Positions 27,294 through 35,043 are shown, numbered from the stretch's first letter. The stretch: DNA of 64,000 bases from Natronococcus sp. CG52 (GCF_023913515.1 NZ_CP099391.1:3472001-3536000), one strand, 5' to 3'. Numbers and translations: made by a program. The notes: a model not told the origin generated them from the sequence alone.

Positions 27294-28539
27294 TGCTCGC
27301 GTGTATCCGATCCAGACAGTTAACGATAGCTCCCGTTCCGCCGAATCCGCCGGCCTTGGTGACGACGCGCGTTCCCGGGGCCCGGCCGTCGACGAGCCGT
27401 CCTTCGGGGATGCCCTCGGCGACCGCGGCACCGGTGAGTTCGATCTCCCCGACGGACAACTCGTCCAGGCAGGCGCGGGCGACGTCGCCGCCCGTGAGAA
27501 ACAGCCCGGCGGGATCGGCGTCTGTTACCGCGTCGCCCGTCGCACGCGCGAGCGCTCTCGAGATTCGATCGCCGGCCGATGGTTCGCTTTCGAGCGCCGC
27601 AGCGGCATCTCTCGCGCGGGTTACGTCCGACTCGTCGGTCGCGGCCGTCAGGACCACCCGACCCCGTTCGTCGATGCGATCGACGAGCTCGGGAGCCACC
27701 TCTCGAGCCGCCGTCTCGGGGTCCCGAACCGCGGTCGACGGATCTACCCGCACGACGTCGCGATCGGGGACTGCAGCCAGCTGTGACAGCGTCCGGTCGT
27801 TGACGCTGCCGACGACCGCGAGCACGCCGTCGCCGCGTCGCTCCGGTGTCGGGGAACGCCGGGGGGTTCCGGGAACGGCGACGTGTTCGGCGAGCCCGCC
27901 GCTACCGACGTACAGGATCTCGGCCCCGGTCGTCGCGCTTCCGTCGGCGACGGCGGCGAGGTGCGCCGGCTCGACGGCGTCACAGAGGACGACGCTCGAA
28001 CCGGCCGTCTCGAGTCGATCCAGGAGCGCGTCCTCGACGGCGTCGCTTCCGGCCGAGACCACCTCGAGTTCGAGGGAGTCGACGTCGTACCGAGAGTCCG
28101 CGAAGCGCTCGAGCAGCGACGACTCGTCGACCCCGTAGTCGGCGTCGGCGAGCGGAACCCCTTCGACGAAATGGACCCCGTCGCGCGTCGTTCGTCCCGT
28201 CGCCGGAAACGCCGGCGCGACGACCGCGAGGTCGGCGTCGGTCGCGTCGATCGCGGCGTCTACCTCCGGGACGACGTTCCCGCGGAGCGTCGAGTCGACC
28301 TTCTTGTACGCCAGCGGCGGCGATGCCTCGAGTGCGGTCCGAACCGCGGCGGCGGCCGTGTCGGCATCGACGTCGCGGCTGTCGGTGTCGATTACGAGCA
28401 CGTCGGCGTCGGCCGAGCGAGACCGTTCGGCGTGCGGTCCGGAGAGGACGATCCGAACGCCGCGTCCTCGCCTCGCGAACCCGTGGCCGGTGTCGATCGC
28501 CCCCGTGAGATCGTCGGCGACGACCAGCGCGTTGGTCAT
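27286..28539 (-). CDS. Four-carbon acid sugar kinase (DUF1537, DtnK/OtnK-like)
   Basis: This 417-residue protein has the two DUF1537 domains: an N-terminal substrate domain starting ALVVADDLTGAIDTG with YKKVDSTLRGN, and a C-terminal nucleotide domain with LFLTGGDVAR and TKAGGFGG. The family phosphorylates D-threonate, D-erythronate or 3-oxo-tetronates at C4. It is the first gene of the operon. On the minus strand a TTTTGTATC box at about 28558-28567 lies some 25 bases ahead of the ATG, indicating a leaderless operon promoter. The stop overlaps the PdxA2-like start. Confidence 0.92.
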   Translation of the reverse strand: MTNALVVADDLTGAIDTGHGFARRGRGVRIVLSGPHAERSRSADADVLVIDTDSRDVDADTAAAAVRTALEASPPLAYKKVDSTLRGNVVPEVDAAIDATDADLAVVAPAFPATGRTTRDGVHFVEGVPLADADYGVDESSLLERFADSRYDVDSLELEVVSAGSDAVEDALLDRLETAGSSVVLCDAVEPAHLAAVADGSATTGAEILYVGSGGLAEHVAVPGTPRRSPTPERRGDGVLAVVGSVNDRTLSQLAAVPDRDVVRVDPSTAVRDPETAAREVAPELVDRIDERGRVVLTAATDESDVTRARDAAAALESEPSAGDRISRALARATGDAVTDADPAGLFLTGGDVARACLDELSVGEIELTGAAVAEGIPEGRLVDGRAPGTRVVTKAGGFGGTGAIVNCLDRIHASNE

Positions 28540-28557
28540 GGCTCACCCATCCCGGCG

Positions 28558-28567
28558 AAGATACAAA
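28558..28567 (-). promoter_or_regulatory. TATA-like box of the sugar-acid operon
   Basis: The minus strand reads TTTTGTATC here, about 20-28 bases before the kinase ATG at 28539. That distance matches a leaderless haloarchaeal promoter. Confidence 0.5.
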
Positions 28568-28747
28568 ACGACTCGGCGGTGACGAACGGTTCCCTCGCCC
28601 CGCCGGATCGAACGGCTGCGCCCTCCGCGCGACGGCCGCGTACGACGGGTTCGGCTCGCGGCGAACTGATCGACCGAAAATCACCCGGCGGAAGTGGGAT
28701 CGACGTTCGAGCCGCTCGAGCCAGCCCCTCGCGTTCGTCGCCCCGTC

Positions 28748-28888
28748 CTACGTCTCGTCCGAGGACTCGTCGTCGGCATCGTCGTCCGATGGTTCTGCGT
28801 CAGGATCGGTTTCGTCCTGGCGCATCTCGTCTTCGGAAATGGTTTCGTTATTCTCCTGTTCGTCCTCCTCGTCGTCGTTTTCGGTCAT
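28748..28888 (-). CDS. 46-residue highly acidic protein
   Basis: A short frame from ATG (28888) to TAG (28748) encodes 46 residues beginning MTENDDEEDEQENNET, of which about half are Asp or Glu. A textbook Shine-Dalgarno, GGAGGTG, lies eight bases before the ATG on the minus strand, which is the main evidence that it is translated. Plus-strand frames over the same bases look hydrophobic, but that is the expected mirror of acidic codons. No family is recognised. It sits between the kinase operon and the NhaC gene. Confidence 0.6.
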   Translation of the reverse strand: MTENDDEEDEQENNETISEDEMRQDETDPDAEPSDDDADDESSDET

Positions 28889-29211
28889 TTCGACACCTCC
28901 GTCCGAACGTCGCTCGTGTCGGTCGGCCGGTCGCTACTTCCCGATAGCGGGGCTGTTTCGGTGCCACCGTTTCGGGCGTCTCGTCTCCGATCGGCGGTCA
29001 GCCGCCCGGTGCGAGCGGGCCGATCGCTACCGATTTCGCACATGGCAGCCGAAACACACCCTCGAGCGGATTGAACCTTTGCCCGTCATTCGACGATCAC
29101 GGACTCGAGAAGGCGAGAACGACCACGGACAGCGGACATCTCGACCCCTCAACTCGAAAACAGATGTCTCATAGGAAGTTTAAAAATGGATAGTTCAGAA
29201 ATTGTGAGGGT
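28889..29211. other. 323-bp intergenic gap with NhaC promoter
   Basis: No gene is seen. A TATA-like GTTTAAAAATGG lies at about 29178-29189 and GTGAGGG directly precedes the ATG at 29212, giving a short-leader promoter for the antiporter. The rest shows no repeats or clear structure. Confidence 0.45.
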
Positions 29212-30984
29212 ATGTCATACGAATCACTCCCGGTTGGTGTCCTGGCGCTGGCGCCGCCGCTTCTCGCGATCGTTCTCGCGATGTACACGCGGCAGGTGCT
29301 GGTATCACTGTTCGCTGGTATCTGGATCGGCGCGCTGATGATCGCCGACTGGAGCCCCGTCGCGGCGACGGCACTTTCGATGGATTGGATCGTCGAAGTA
29401 GTCCGATCACCGTTCAACACCCGGTTCCTCCTTCTGATCATGTTTATGGGGGCCGGCGCCGCGTTTATCTACAAATCGGGCGGGATCATCGCGCTTCAGA
29501 ACTGGATCGGACACCGGGTGAACACGGCCCGGGACTCCCAGATTCTGACCTGGCTCATCGGCGTGTTCATTTTCTTCGACTCGTATACGAGTACGATCGT
29601 CACGGGAAACGCGACTCGGGAGCTCTCCGAGGAGAACGATAGCTCGCGCGAGATGCACGCCTACGTGCTGGACTCGACGACCTCGCCGGTTACGACCTTC
29701 GGCCCGGTCTCGAACTGGATCGGGTATCAGGTGTCGATGATCATCGTCGGCTTCGAAGCCGCTCGATTCACCGCCGACGAGGTGGGAATTACCGCGTTCG
29801 GACTCTTTCTCCAGAGTATCCCGTGGAACATCTACTGCTTCATGGCGTTCTTCATGGTCGGCTTCATTTCGATTACCCAGCGGTTCTACGGTCCGATGCT
29901 CGACGCCGAGTGGCGCTCGCGCAAGGAGAAGCAATCGCTCCGCGAGGACGCAACGCCGCTCTCGGACATCACCACCGACGTCGGCGAACCGAGCGAAAAG
30001 AATCCGACGCTGTTCAATTTCTTCGCTCCGATCCTGACGCTACTGATCGTCGGACTCGTTTCGATGTGGTGGCTCGGCGGCGGATACGAACCCGGCGTCG
30101 ACATCGCGACGGCGTTCCAGGAGACCGACGTCGCTCTCGGCCTACTCTACGGGGCGTTCGCGTTCATGATCGTCGGGATGGTCGGCGCACTCGGTTTCGG
30201 AACGATGGATCTCGACGAGGCGAGCGACGTCGTTATCAACGGGTTCAAGACGATGATGATCGCGGCCGCGATCATCGTCCTCGCCTGGGGTATCGGCCAC
30301 GCCGCCGAACAGGTCGGGACCGCCGAGTTCATCGTCGACGTGATGGTCGGCAGCGGCGTCCCGGGATCGTTCCTCCCACTCATCATCTTCGCCGCTGCGA
30401 TGTTTATCGCGTTCACGACCGGAACGTCGTGGGGAACCATGGCGATCGTGACGCCGCTGGCGATCCCGCTGGGCTACGAACTGGTCGGCCTCTCGATTCT
30501 CCCCGTTCTCATGGGTGCGCTGTTCGGTGGGGCCATCTGGGGCGACCACGTGTCACCGATCAGCGATACGACCGTCATGTCCTCGATCTTCGCCGGATCG
30601 GATCACATCGACCACGTGAACACGCAGATCCCGTTCGCGATGACCGCAGCCGGCGTCACCGTCGTCGCGCTGCTCCTGTACGCCGCCGGAATCACCTCGG
30701 CCGGAATCCTGCTTCCGCTCTCGTTCGTGCTCACCGTCGTTGCAGTCATCGCACTGAACAAAATCGATGCCCGCCGCAAGAATCTCCCCGAAGTCATGCC
30801 GAGCGCTCGAGCGATCGATAACGGTGACGTCGACGTCAACGCGATCGAACGAGACGACGTCCAGACCGGAACGACGGCCGTCAACGGAGCCTACGATCAC
30901 TTCGAGGTCGTTCCCGTAACCGCCGTCATCATCGTTCTCGGATATCTCGCGCTCGTCTTCGGATTCGCGATGCTCGCCACCTGA
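29212..30984 (+). CDS. NhaC-family Na+/H+ antiporter
   Basis: This 590-residue protein has about 12-13 membrane segments and NhaC-family landmarks: GIWIGALM, FFDSYTSTIVTGNATR, TTFGPVSNWIGYQ, FTTGTSWGTMAIV and GGAIWGDHVSPISDTT, where the Asp/Thr residues line the ion path. The family exchanges sodium for protons; some relatives exchange organic acids. A cytosolic loop (about residues 225-265) and a polar segment near the end are halophile-type acidic insertions. Upstream regulation is by a single promoter (see 28889-29211). Confidence 0.9.
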   Translation: MSYESLPVGVLALAPPLLAIVLAMYTRQVLVSLFAGIWIGALMIADWSPVAATALSMDWIVEVVRSPFNTRFLLLIMFMGAGAAFIYKSGGIIALQNWIGHRVNTARDSQILTWLIGVFIFFDSYTSTIVTGNATRELSEENDSSREMHAYVLDSTTSPVTTFGPVSNWIGYQVSMIIVGFEAARFTADEVGITAFGLFLQSIPWNIYCFMAFFMVGFISITQRFYGPMLDAEWRSRKEKQSLREDATPLSDITTDVGEPSEKNPTLFNFFAPILTLLIVGLVSMWWLGGGYEPGVDIATAFQETDVALGLLYGAFAFMIVGMVGALGFGTMDLDEASDVVINGFKTMMIAAAIIVLAWGIGHAAEQVGTAEFIVDVMVGSGVPGSFLPLIIFAAAMFIAFTTGTSWGTMAIVTPLAIPLGYELVGLSILPVLMGALFGGAIWGDHVSPISDTTVMSSIFAGSDHIDHVNTQIPFAMTAAGVTVVALLLYAAGITSAGILLPLSFVLTVVAVIALNKIDARRKNLPEVMPSARAIDNGDVDVNAIERDDVQTGTTAVNGAYDHFEVVPVTAVIIVLGYLALVFGFAMLAT

Positions 30985-31101
30985 ATGGGTTCTTGTAAGC
31001 GATTCAAAACAAAATCAGGGGATCAACGCACGGTCAGCGTGATCGAGTGGGTCCGGAACCGGTCACTCGTCCGGATCAGACGCGTTCCGTCAGTTCTTTT
31101 T

Positions 31102-31188
31102 CTACTCCTCGTACTCGCGTTTCTTTCGTTCGTCGGCGCGCTTGTTCTTCTCTTCGACCTCGTGAGTCGTCGTCTCGACCTGGGACGT
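31102..31188 (-). other. Possible 28-codon mini-ORF with ACG in the start position
   Basis: On the minus strand a GGAGGA motif (about 31195-31200) is followed six bases later by ACG and then 27 codons of charged, heptad-like sequence (ending NKRADERKKREYEE) before TAG at 31102. The composition looks like a real coiled-coil peptide, but no standard start codon is present in the frame. It may be a point-mutated gene, a non-canonical start or chance. Confidence 0.25.
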
Positions 31189-31225
31189 AGCTACTCCTCC
31201 CGCTCGCGGTCAGTGTCCGCGTGCG

Positions 31226-31453
31226 ATGACCGACCGACACGATATCTTTGTGATTGCAGGGAGAGCGCTCCTTGTCGCGCCTCTCGACTCTTCCAGAAGG
31301 TGCATTCACACGGAAAAGCGCCCCGTCTGTGGTGAGGAACTCCACGAGGGCGAGGAAGAACGGATCGGAACTCTGTCTCAAGGGAAAAATCATCACTTCT
31401 GTTCGACCGATCATCGGGACGAGTTCGAAGAACAGCCCGGGACGTACATGTAA
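31226..31453 (+). CDS. YHS/TRASH-like metal-binding small protein
   Basis: This is a 75-residue protein. Its second half reads PVCGEEL, a charged spacer, then HHFCSTDHRDEFEEQPGTYM, the YHS pattern seen in small metal-binding domains of copper-handling proteins. The first ~30 residues (from ATG 31226) are unlike the family, so the true start may be further in. It converges on a frameshifted gene at 31538. A heavy-metal chaperone or sensor role is plausible but unproven. Confidence 0.55.
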   Translation: MTDRHDIFVIAGRALLVAPLDSSRRCIHTEKRPVCGEELHEGEEERIGTLSQGKNHHFCSTDHRDEFEEQPGTYM

Positions 31454-31537
31454 CCGATCGAGTACGGAATACTCCTCCCCAGCTGGTAGCCGGATACCGA
31501 ACCAGTCGCTCAGTACCGTTCGCAGACGTGCTGTCGT

Positions 31538-31827
31538 TCACGCCGACTCACCTCCGGCCTCAGGTAGACCCGAGAGCACCGCTACCGGATTCCACCGTGT
31601 CGCACCCTCTCGCGGGCGGACGTGCTCGAGCGACGTGAGATCCGGCGCCTCGAGCGTCGTTGAATTGACGCCCGGGTTCTGGTCGTGTTCCTCGAAATTC
31701 GCACGGTTGACTCGGATCCGCCACAGCTCACGCAGATCGCTTCGACGAGGATTTCGGCCTGACCGGCGGCCGGACTCGCGAGTTCACGCTCGAGGTCGCG
31801 ATCATCCCACTCGGTGTTGGCGCTCAT
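31538..31827 (-). pseudogene. Frameshifted small hypothetical gene
   Basis: From ATG 31827, preceded by GGAGGG about five bases away, the minus strand encodes MSANTEWDDRDLERELAS and continues through ICVSCGGSES in one frame. After about position 31700 the gene-like sequence continues one frame off (NFEEHDQNPGVN ... LTSLEHVRPREGATRWNPV) to TGA at 31538. Joining the two requires one added base. An intact product would be about 95 residues. The family is not recognised. It may be a real mutation or a base-calling error. Confidence 0.55.
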
Positions 31828-31879
31828 CACGACCCTCCGTCCTGACTGGGAGTGCGCCCGGCTCCGGAACGTTCGTCTG

Positions 31880-31897
31880 TTGTTACTGTTGTAACAA
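31880..31897. promoter_or_regulatory. Perfect palindromic operator candidate
   Basis: TTGTTACTGTTGTAACAA is a 7-bp perfect inverted repeat with a 4-base spacer. It lies between the divergent genes starting at 31827 and 31961. A TTTAACAA box at about 31933-31940 follows it, so a regulator bound here could control one or both promoters. Confidence 0.45.
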
Positions 31898-31960
31898 GCA
31901 GACTGTTACTCCTGCCGTACTCACGACAGTTTCTTTAACAATCTCTCTACTTTCCGAACG

Positions 31961-32164
31961 ATGGGAGATAGGAGCGGAGAGTCCAATCTAATGGCAGCCT
32001 GCAAAGAGTGCGGTTCGGTGTACGCGGCTATGAAGCTATCAAAGGAGCGAATAGTTCCGATTGGAAGTCGAGACGGGTGTGGTTCCTGCGGGAGTACGGA
32101 ATTTAAGCCCCTCTCGAAATTGGCCGATACTCCCGACTCTATTGAAGAGGATACTGGGGACTGA
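31961..32164 (+). CDS. Small zinc-ribbon protein
   Basis: This 67-residue protein has CKECG near residue 14 and CGSCG near residue 40, a four-cysteine zinc ribbon, followed by an acidic tail. An alternative ATG at 31991 would start right before the first cysteines (MAACKECG). I prefer 31961 because a TTTAACAA box lies about 25 bases upstream, fitting a leaderless mRNA. Function unknown; such ribbons often bind nucleic acids or assist regulators. Confidence 0.65.
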   Translation: MGDRSGESNLMAACKECGSVYAAMKLSKERIVPIGSRDGCGSCGSTEFKPLSKLADTPDSIEEDTGD

Positions 32165-32217
32165 CAGTACCGTTCTCCGTGATAGTATTCTCGTCGCCTA
32201 CGCCGATCCGCTCCTAC

Positions 32218-32297
32218 AGTACCAACTGAAACGATTTACACACCGATCACAGGACGGCTGTGCGATGGGGTGTGCACAGATTTTCAGTGGCTACGAT
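32218..32297 (+). repeat. Interspersed hairpin repeat, copy A
   Basis: This roughly 80-bp element begins AGTACCAACTGAAACG, contains CACACCGATC and GGGTGTGCAC arms around a short ACAGGACGGCTGT apex, and ends TCAGTGGCTAC. Copy B (55214-55291) is the reverse complement with an inverted apex, and copy C (63345-63380) matches only the left part. The right end overlaps the stop of the zinc-ribbon pseudogene at 32284. Confidence 0.7.
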
Positions 32298-32569
32298 AGT
32301 TCTCGAGCGCACGGCGAACCCGCTCGTCGGTCGCCTGCTCCTCACCTCCGTGACGGTCGGGCGACGTCTCCGGATCCGGGATCGGGACGTCGACGCCAGC
32401 GGCGGAGCCGCGGGTCGGACGCACGTACGTATCGCACTCACCGCAGCGGTGGACGCGATCGGCGCGTTACCGAAAGCGCGACGAAACCGGTCCGAAACGC
32501 GGGCACCGCAGTTGCGACAGGTCGAGTGATCGACCGACGGCCAGGGGGGCGATCGTCACCGTCTCTCAC
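32284..32569 (-). pseudogene. Frameshifted zinc-ribbon protein gene
   Basis: The minus strand encodes a ribbon: STCRNCGARVSDRFRRAFGN in one frame, then DRVHRCGECDTYVRPTRG and an acidic tail ending RVRRALENYRSH in a frame one base off. The two CxxC pairs belong together, so one base is missing near 32460. No start codon lies in frame before the first pair. A GTG at 32569 would fit only with a second shift at the six-G run at 32544-32549. The intact protein would resemble small two-CxxC haloarchaeal proteins. Confidence 0.6.
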
Positions 32570-32902
32570 TTCCGTTTGCGCAGACGATCGCCGGACGTGG
32601 CGGGGCCGCAGTCCGATCCGTGTTGATAGCGGGTTTCGACCCTCGTCGATTGGATGTTGAATCTGCCGGAATCGGACAGATGAATCGATCTACGGAACGG
32701 TCTGTATGAACGTGAAACGAGACGATTACGAACGCAGCGCGTTCGCGAGCTGCGTCGCGTTCGTGAGACGAGCGGAGCGAGTCGAACGGGCGCGACGGGA
32801 TTGTGAACTACGCCCGAGAACCTGCGCGAAGCGCAGAACCTCGGTCTAATTCAAATCCCGCGCGGTTCGCTATTCGTGTTCGCTGTCACTCGCACAGAAT
32901 AG
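32570..32902. other. Non-coding stretch upstream of tRNA-Arg with tRNA relics
   Basis: No gene is seen in these 333 bases. They contain inverted CGAACGC/GCGTTCG arms near 32728-32763, a collapsed tRNA copy at 32787-32816, and a TTCAAATCCCG T-arm-like string near 32848 in the opposite orientation to the tRNA. Confidence 0.4.
32787..32816 (-). repeat. Collapsed tRNA-Arg relic
   Basis: The plus strand reads GGGCGCGACGGGATT, identical to the tRNA 3' end at 32904-32918, followed after a few bases by CTACGCCCGAG, which resembles the tRNA 5' end and flank. The centre of the tRNA is deleted. Such scraps are left when elements integrate into and leave tRNA genes. Confidence 0.45.
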
Positions 32903-32975
32903 CGGGCGCGACGGGATTTGAACCCGCGACATCTTGGTCCGGAACCAAGAACTCTGTCCACTGAGCTACACGCCC
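32903..32975 (-). tRNA. tRNA-Arg (anticodon CCG)
   Basis: Read on the minus strand the 73 bases fold as a complete tRNA. Acceptor GGGCGTG pairs with CGCGCCC (one G-T pair), the D-arm contains AGCTCAGTGG, and the anticodon stem CTTGG/CCAAG encloses loop TTCCGGA, whose anticodon is CCG. The T-arm CGGGTTCAAATCCCG is canonical. The CCA end is not encoded and no intron is present. It decodes CGG arginine codons, common in this GC-rich genome. Confidence 0.95.
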
Positions 32976-33067
32976 TCGAGGGCGAAGCTAGTCTGAGCGA
33001 CCGTATAATGGTTCCCTTTCATCACCGCACCGCCACCACCGTTCAATAGTACCCGGTGATAGACGAG

Positions 33068-33382
33068 TTATAGCGAGGATTCGATATCGGCGGTTTCGGC
33101 GGATTCGGTGCCCGGATACTCCGCGTCTGCGAGCGATATCTCGAGGCCCTCTTCGAACGTTTCGACGGTGACTGTCCGTCCTTCGTAGGAGAACGAGAGC
33201 TGCTGGAATCCGGAACTCGAGTCACAGATCGAATCGAGTTTATCGGGATCGATCGCGTTGTAGAGCGGCTCGAGAGCGATCGGGTCGACGCCGTCGACGC
33301 GAGCGACCAGATCGATAATCGCCGTACTCGGTCGTCGATTCTCCGCGTCGGTCACTCTTGCCGTCGGTCGTTGAGAGTTCAC
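33068..33382 (-). CDS. HalOD1 output-domain protein
   Basis: This 104-residue protein matches the haloarchaeal HalOD1 output domain: IIDLVARVDGVDPIALEPLYNAIDPDKLDSI followed by beta-rich FSYEGRTVTVE. These domains occur alone or on response regulators, and a signalling output role is inferred for the family. It starts at GTG (33382); a TTATTTTC box on the minus strand at about 33408-33416 lies about 27 bases ahead, so it is probably leaderless. Confidence 0.85.
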   Translation of the reverse strand: MNSQRPTARVTDAENRRPSTAIIDLVARVDGVDPIALEPLYNAIDPDKLDSICDSSSGFQQLSFSYEGRTVTVETFEEGLEISLADAEYPGTESAETADIESSL

Positions 33383-33570
33383 TATTAGTGGTGTGCAGGG
33401 CAGGAGTAAAGAAAATAACCCAATATTTCGGCCCGAAGTCGATGGAGGAAATGAGTGTCACTCGCAGGGTTCAATCGAGCGTGACGTGCGGAGCGCGACC
33501 GGAGTCAGGTATTCCGGAGACCCTAACACGCGTTATGATGTGCGGTGTACGCCGGCGGCGGAGACGAGCG

Positions 33571-34473
33571 CTATTCCTCCCGGCGCGGTACCTCGTGGCG
33601 TCCGAAGCCGTACCGGAGACGGTTCGCCAGTCGTCGCGAGAAGCGGCCGTCGTCGGCCCGCGAGCCGAACCGTTCGGAGAGCGCGGTGTAAATCAGCGGC
33701 AGGGGGACCTCCTGCTCGAGCGCCTCCTGGACCGTCCAGGTTCCCGTCGAGCCGCCCTCGATGCGGTCCGCGACGGTGCCCAGATCCGTGCCCTCCTCGC
33801 GGAACGCCTCCTCGCAGAGTTCGAGCAGCCACGAGCGGATCACCGCGCCGTTGTTCCAGACCGACGCCACGTTCTCGAGGTCGAGATCGTACCGCCCCTC
33901 GTGGAGCAACTCGAAGCCCTCGCCGTAGGTCTGCATCAGCGCGTACTCGACGCCGTTGTGGACCATCTTGACGTAGTGACCCGAACCCGCGTCACCCATG
34001 CGTTCGTGTCCGTCGGGGCCGGTCGCGACGGCGTCGAAGACGGGCGTCAGTTCGTCGTAGGCCCACTCGGGACCGCCGACCATGAGCGAGAAGCCGAGCT
34101 TCGCACCCGCCGGGCCGCCCGAGGTCCCGCAGTCGAGGTACGCCGCGGAACAGGCCTCGGCCCGGCGCACGGAGTCCTCGAAGTAGGAGTTGCCGCCGTC
34201 GACGACGACGTCGTTCGAATCGAGATGCGGATCGAGGTCCTCGAGCGTCGCGTCGACCGCGTCACCCGCGGGGACCATCAACCAGATGCGCTTCCCGTCG
34301 CCGAGTCGGTCCGCGAGATCGGAAACCGATTCGGCGGGTTCGGCCCCCGCGTCGGCGGCGGTCGCGACCGCTTCCGGATCGAGGTCGAAGGCGACGACCT
34401 CGTGGCCCGCCTCGAGCACCCGATCGACGACGATCTGTCCCATGCGTCCGAGTCCGATTACGCCCAGTTGCAT
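33571..34473 (-). CDS. gnd: 6-phosphogluconate dehydrogenase, decarboxylating (short GndA type)
   Basis: This 300-residue enzyme has the NAD(P)-binding GVIGLGRMG at the N-terminus, VVDGGNSYF and LDCGTSGGPAGA for substrate binding, and the catalytic lysine/asparagine in GHYVKMVHNGVEYALMQ. It is the short form that lacks the C-terminal helical extension. It converts 6-phosphogluconate to ribulose 5-phosphate, CO2 and a reduced nicotinamide. In haloarchaea the oxidative pentose phosphate pathway supplies ribose. Start ATG 34473. Confidence 0.93.
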   Translation of the reverse strand: MQLGVIGLGRMGQIVVDRVLEAGHEVVAFDLDPEAVATAADAGAEPAESVSDLADRLGDGKRIWLMVPAGDAVDATLEDLDPHLDSNDVVVDGGNSYFEDSVRRAEACSAAYLDCGTSGGPAGAKLGFSLMVGGPEWAYDELTPVFDAVATGPDGHERMGDAGSGHYVKMVHNGVEYALMQTYGEGFELLHEGRYDLDLENVASVWNNGAVIRSWLLELCEEAFREEGTDLGTVADRIEGGSTGTWTVQEALEQEVPLPLIYTALSERFGSRADDGRFSRRLANRLRYGFGRHEVPRREE

Positions 34474-34611
34474 GAGCGTGGATGGGCGGGGCTGTGAGGT
34501 AGTGGTTGTGATTCGTCGTGGAGTCCACCGACCGTCGAAACGGGAAAACGAGAGCGTATCCGCCCGCGACGCCTGGGAGAGGGCGAGGGCGTACGAAGTT
34601 CGCCGCCGAGA

Positions 34612-35043
34612 TTACTGGATGGGCTCCTCGAGTCGCGCCCAGCCGATCGCGTCGAGGACGATGACGCGGTCGTCGTATCGGACGTAGACGCCGTTGTACT
34701 CGCCCCGGTCGGCGTCGTAGTACGGCAGCGAGTCGCGGATCGCGTCGACGATCGACCACGCACCGTCGCGCTCGAGCGTCACGTGTTCCCACTCGTCGCG
34801 CGCGTTGTTGTGGATCGCACGCTCCAGTGCCGTTCGAGCGCCCGGGATCTCGGCCAGTCGACGCGTCGAGGCGTCGATAACGGTCGCACCGTCGGGAACC
34901 TCCCCGACGATTCTGGCGCCGAGATTCGCCTTCGAGCGCGCCGTGCCGTTCCGTGAGCGTTCAGACTGGAGGACGTAGCCGGCGGCCGCAGCCGTTCCCA
35001 CCGCGAGTAGCGACAGGGCCATTCCCTTGCCCCTGAACATCAT
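34612..35043 (-). CDS. Membrane-anchored protein of unknown function
   Basis: This 143-residue protein has an N-terminal hydrophobic segment (about residues 8-25, MALSLLAVGTAAAAGYVL) and a soluble remainder with charged helices and a final YVRYDDRVIVLDAIGW strand. It begins with two methionines (ATG 35043 or 35040). It looks like an anchored extracytoplasmic or cytosolic domain. No family recognised. It follows gnd in the same direction with a 138-bp gap. Confidence 0.65.
   Translation of the reverse strand: MMFRGKGMALSLLAVGTAAAAGYVLQSERSRNGTARSKANLGARIVGEVPDGATVIDASTRRLAEIPGARTALERAIHNNARDEWEHVTLERDGAWSIVDAIRDSLPYYDADRGEYNGVYVRYDDRVIVLDAIGWARLEEPIQ

Noticed and set aside
28694-29074. Rightward hydrophobic 126-codon frame that looks like a membrane protein
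   Set aside because: It is the mirror of the acidic 46-residue gene on the other strand; runs of GAC/GAG codons read in reverse give Val/Leu/Phe.
30985-31335. Rightward frame with a hydrophobic stretch after the NhaC stop
   Set aside because: The stretch is the reverse reading of the charged mini-ORF at 31102-31188, and the rest has no coding character.
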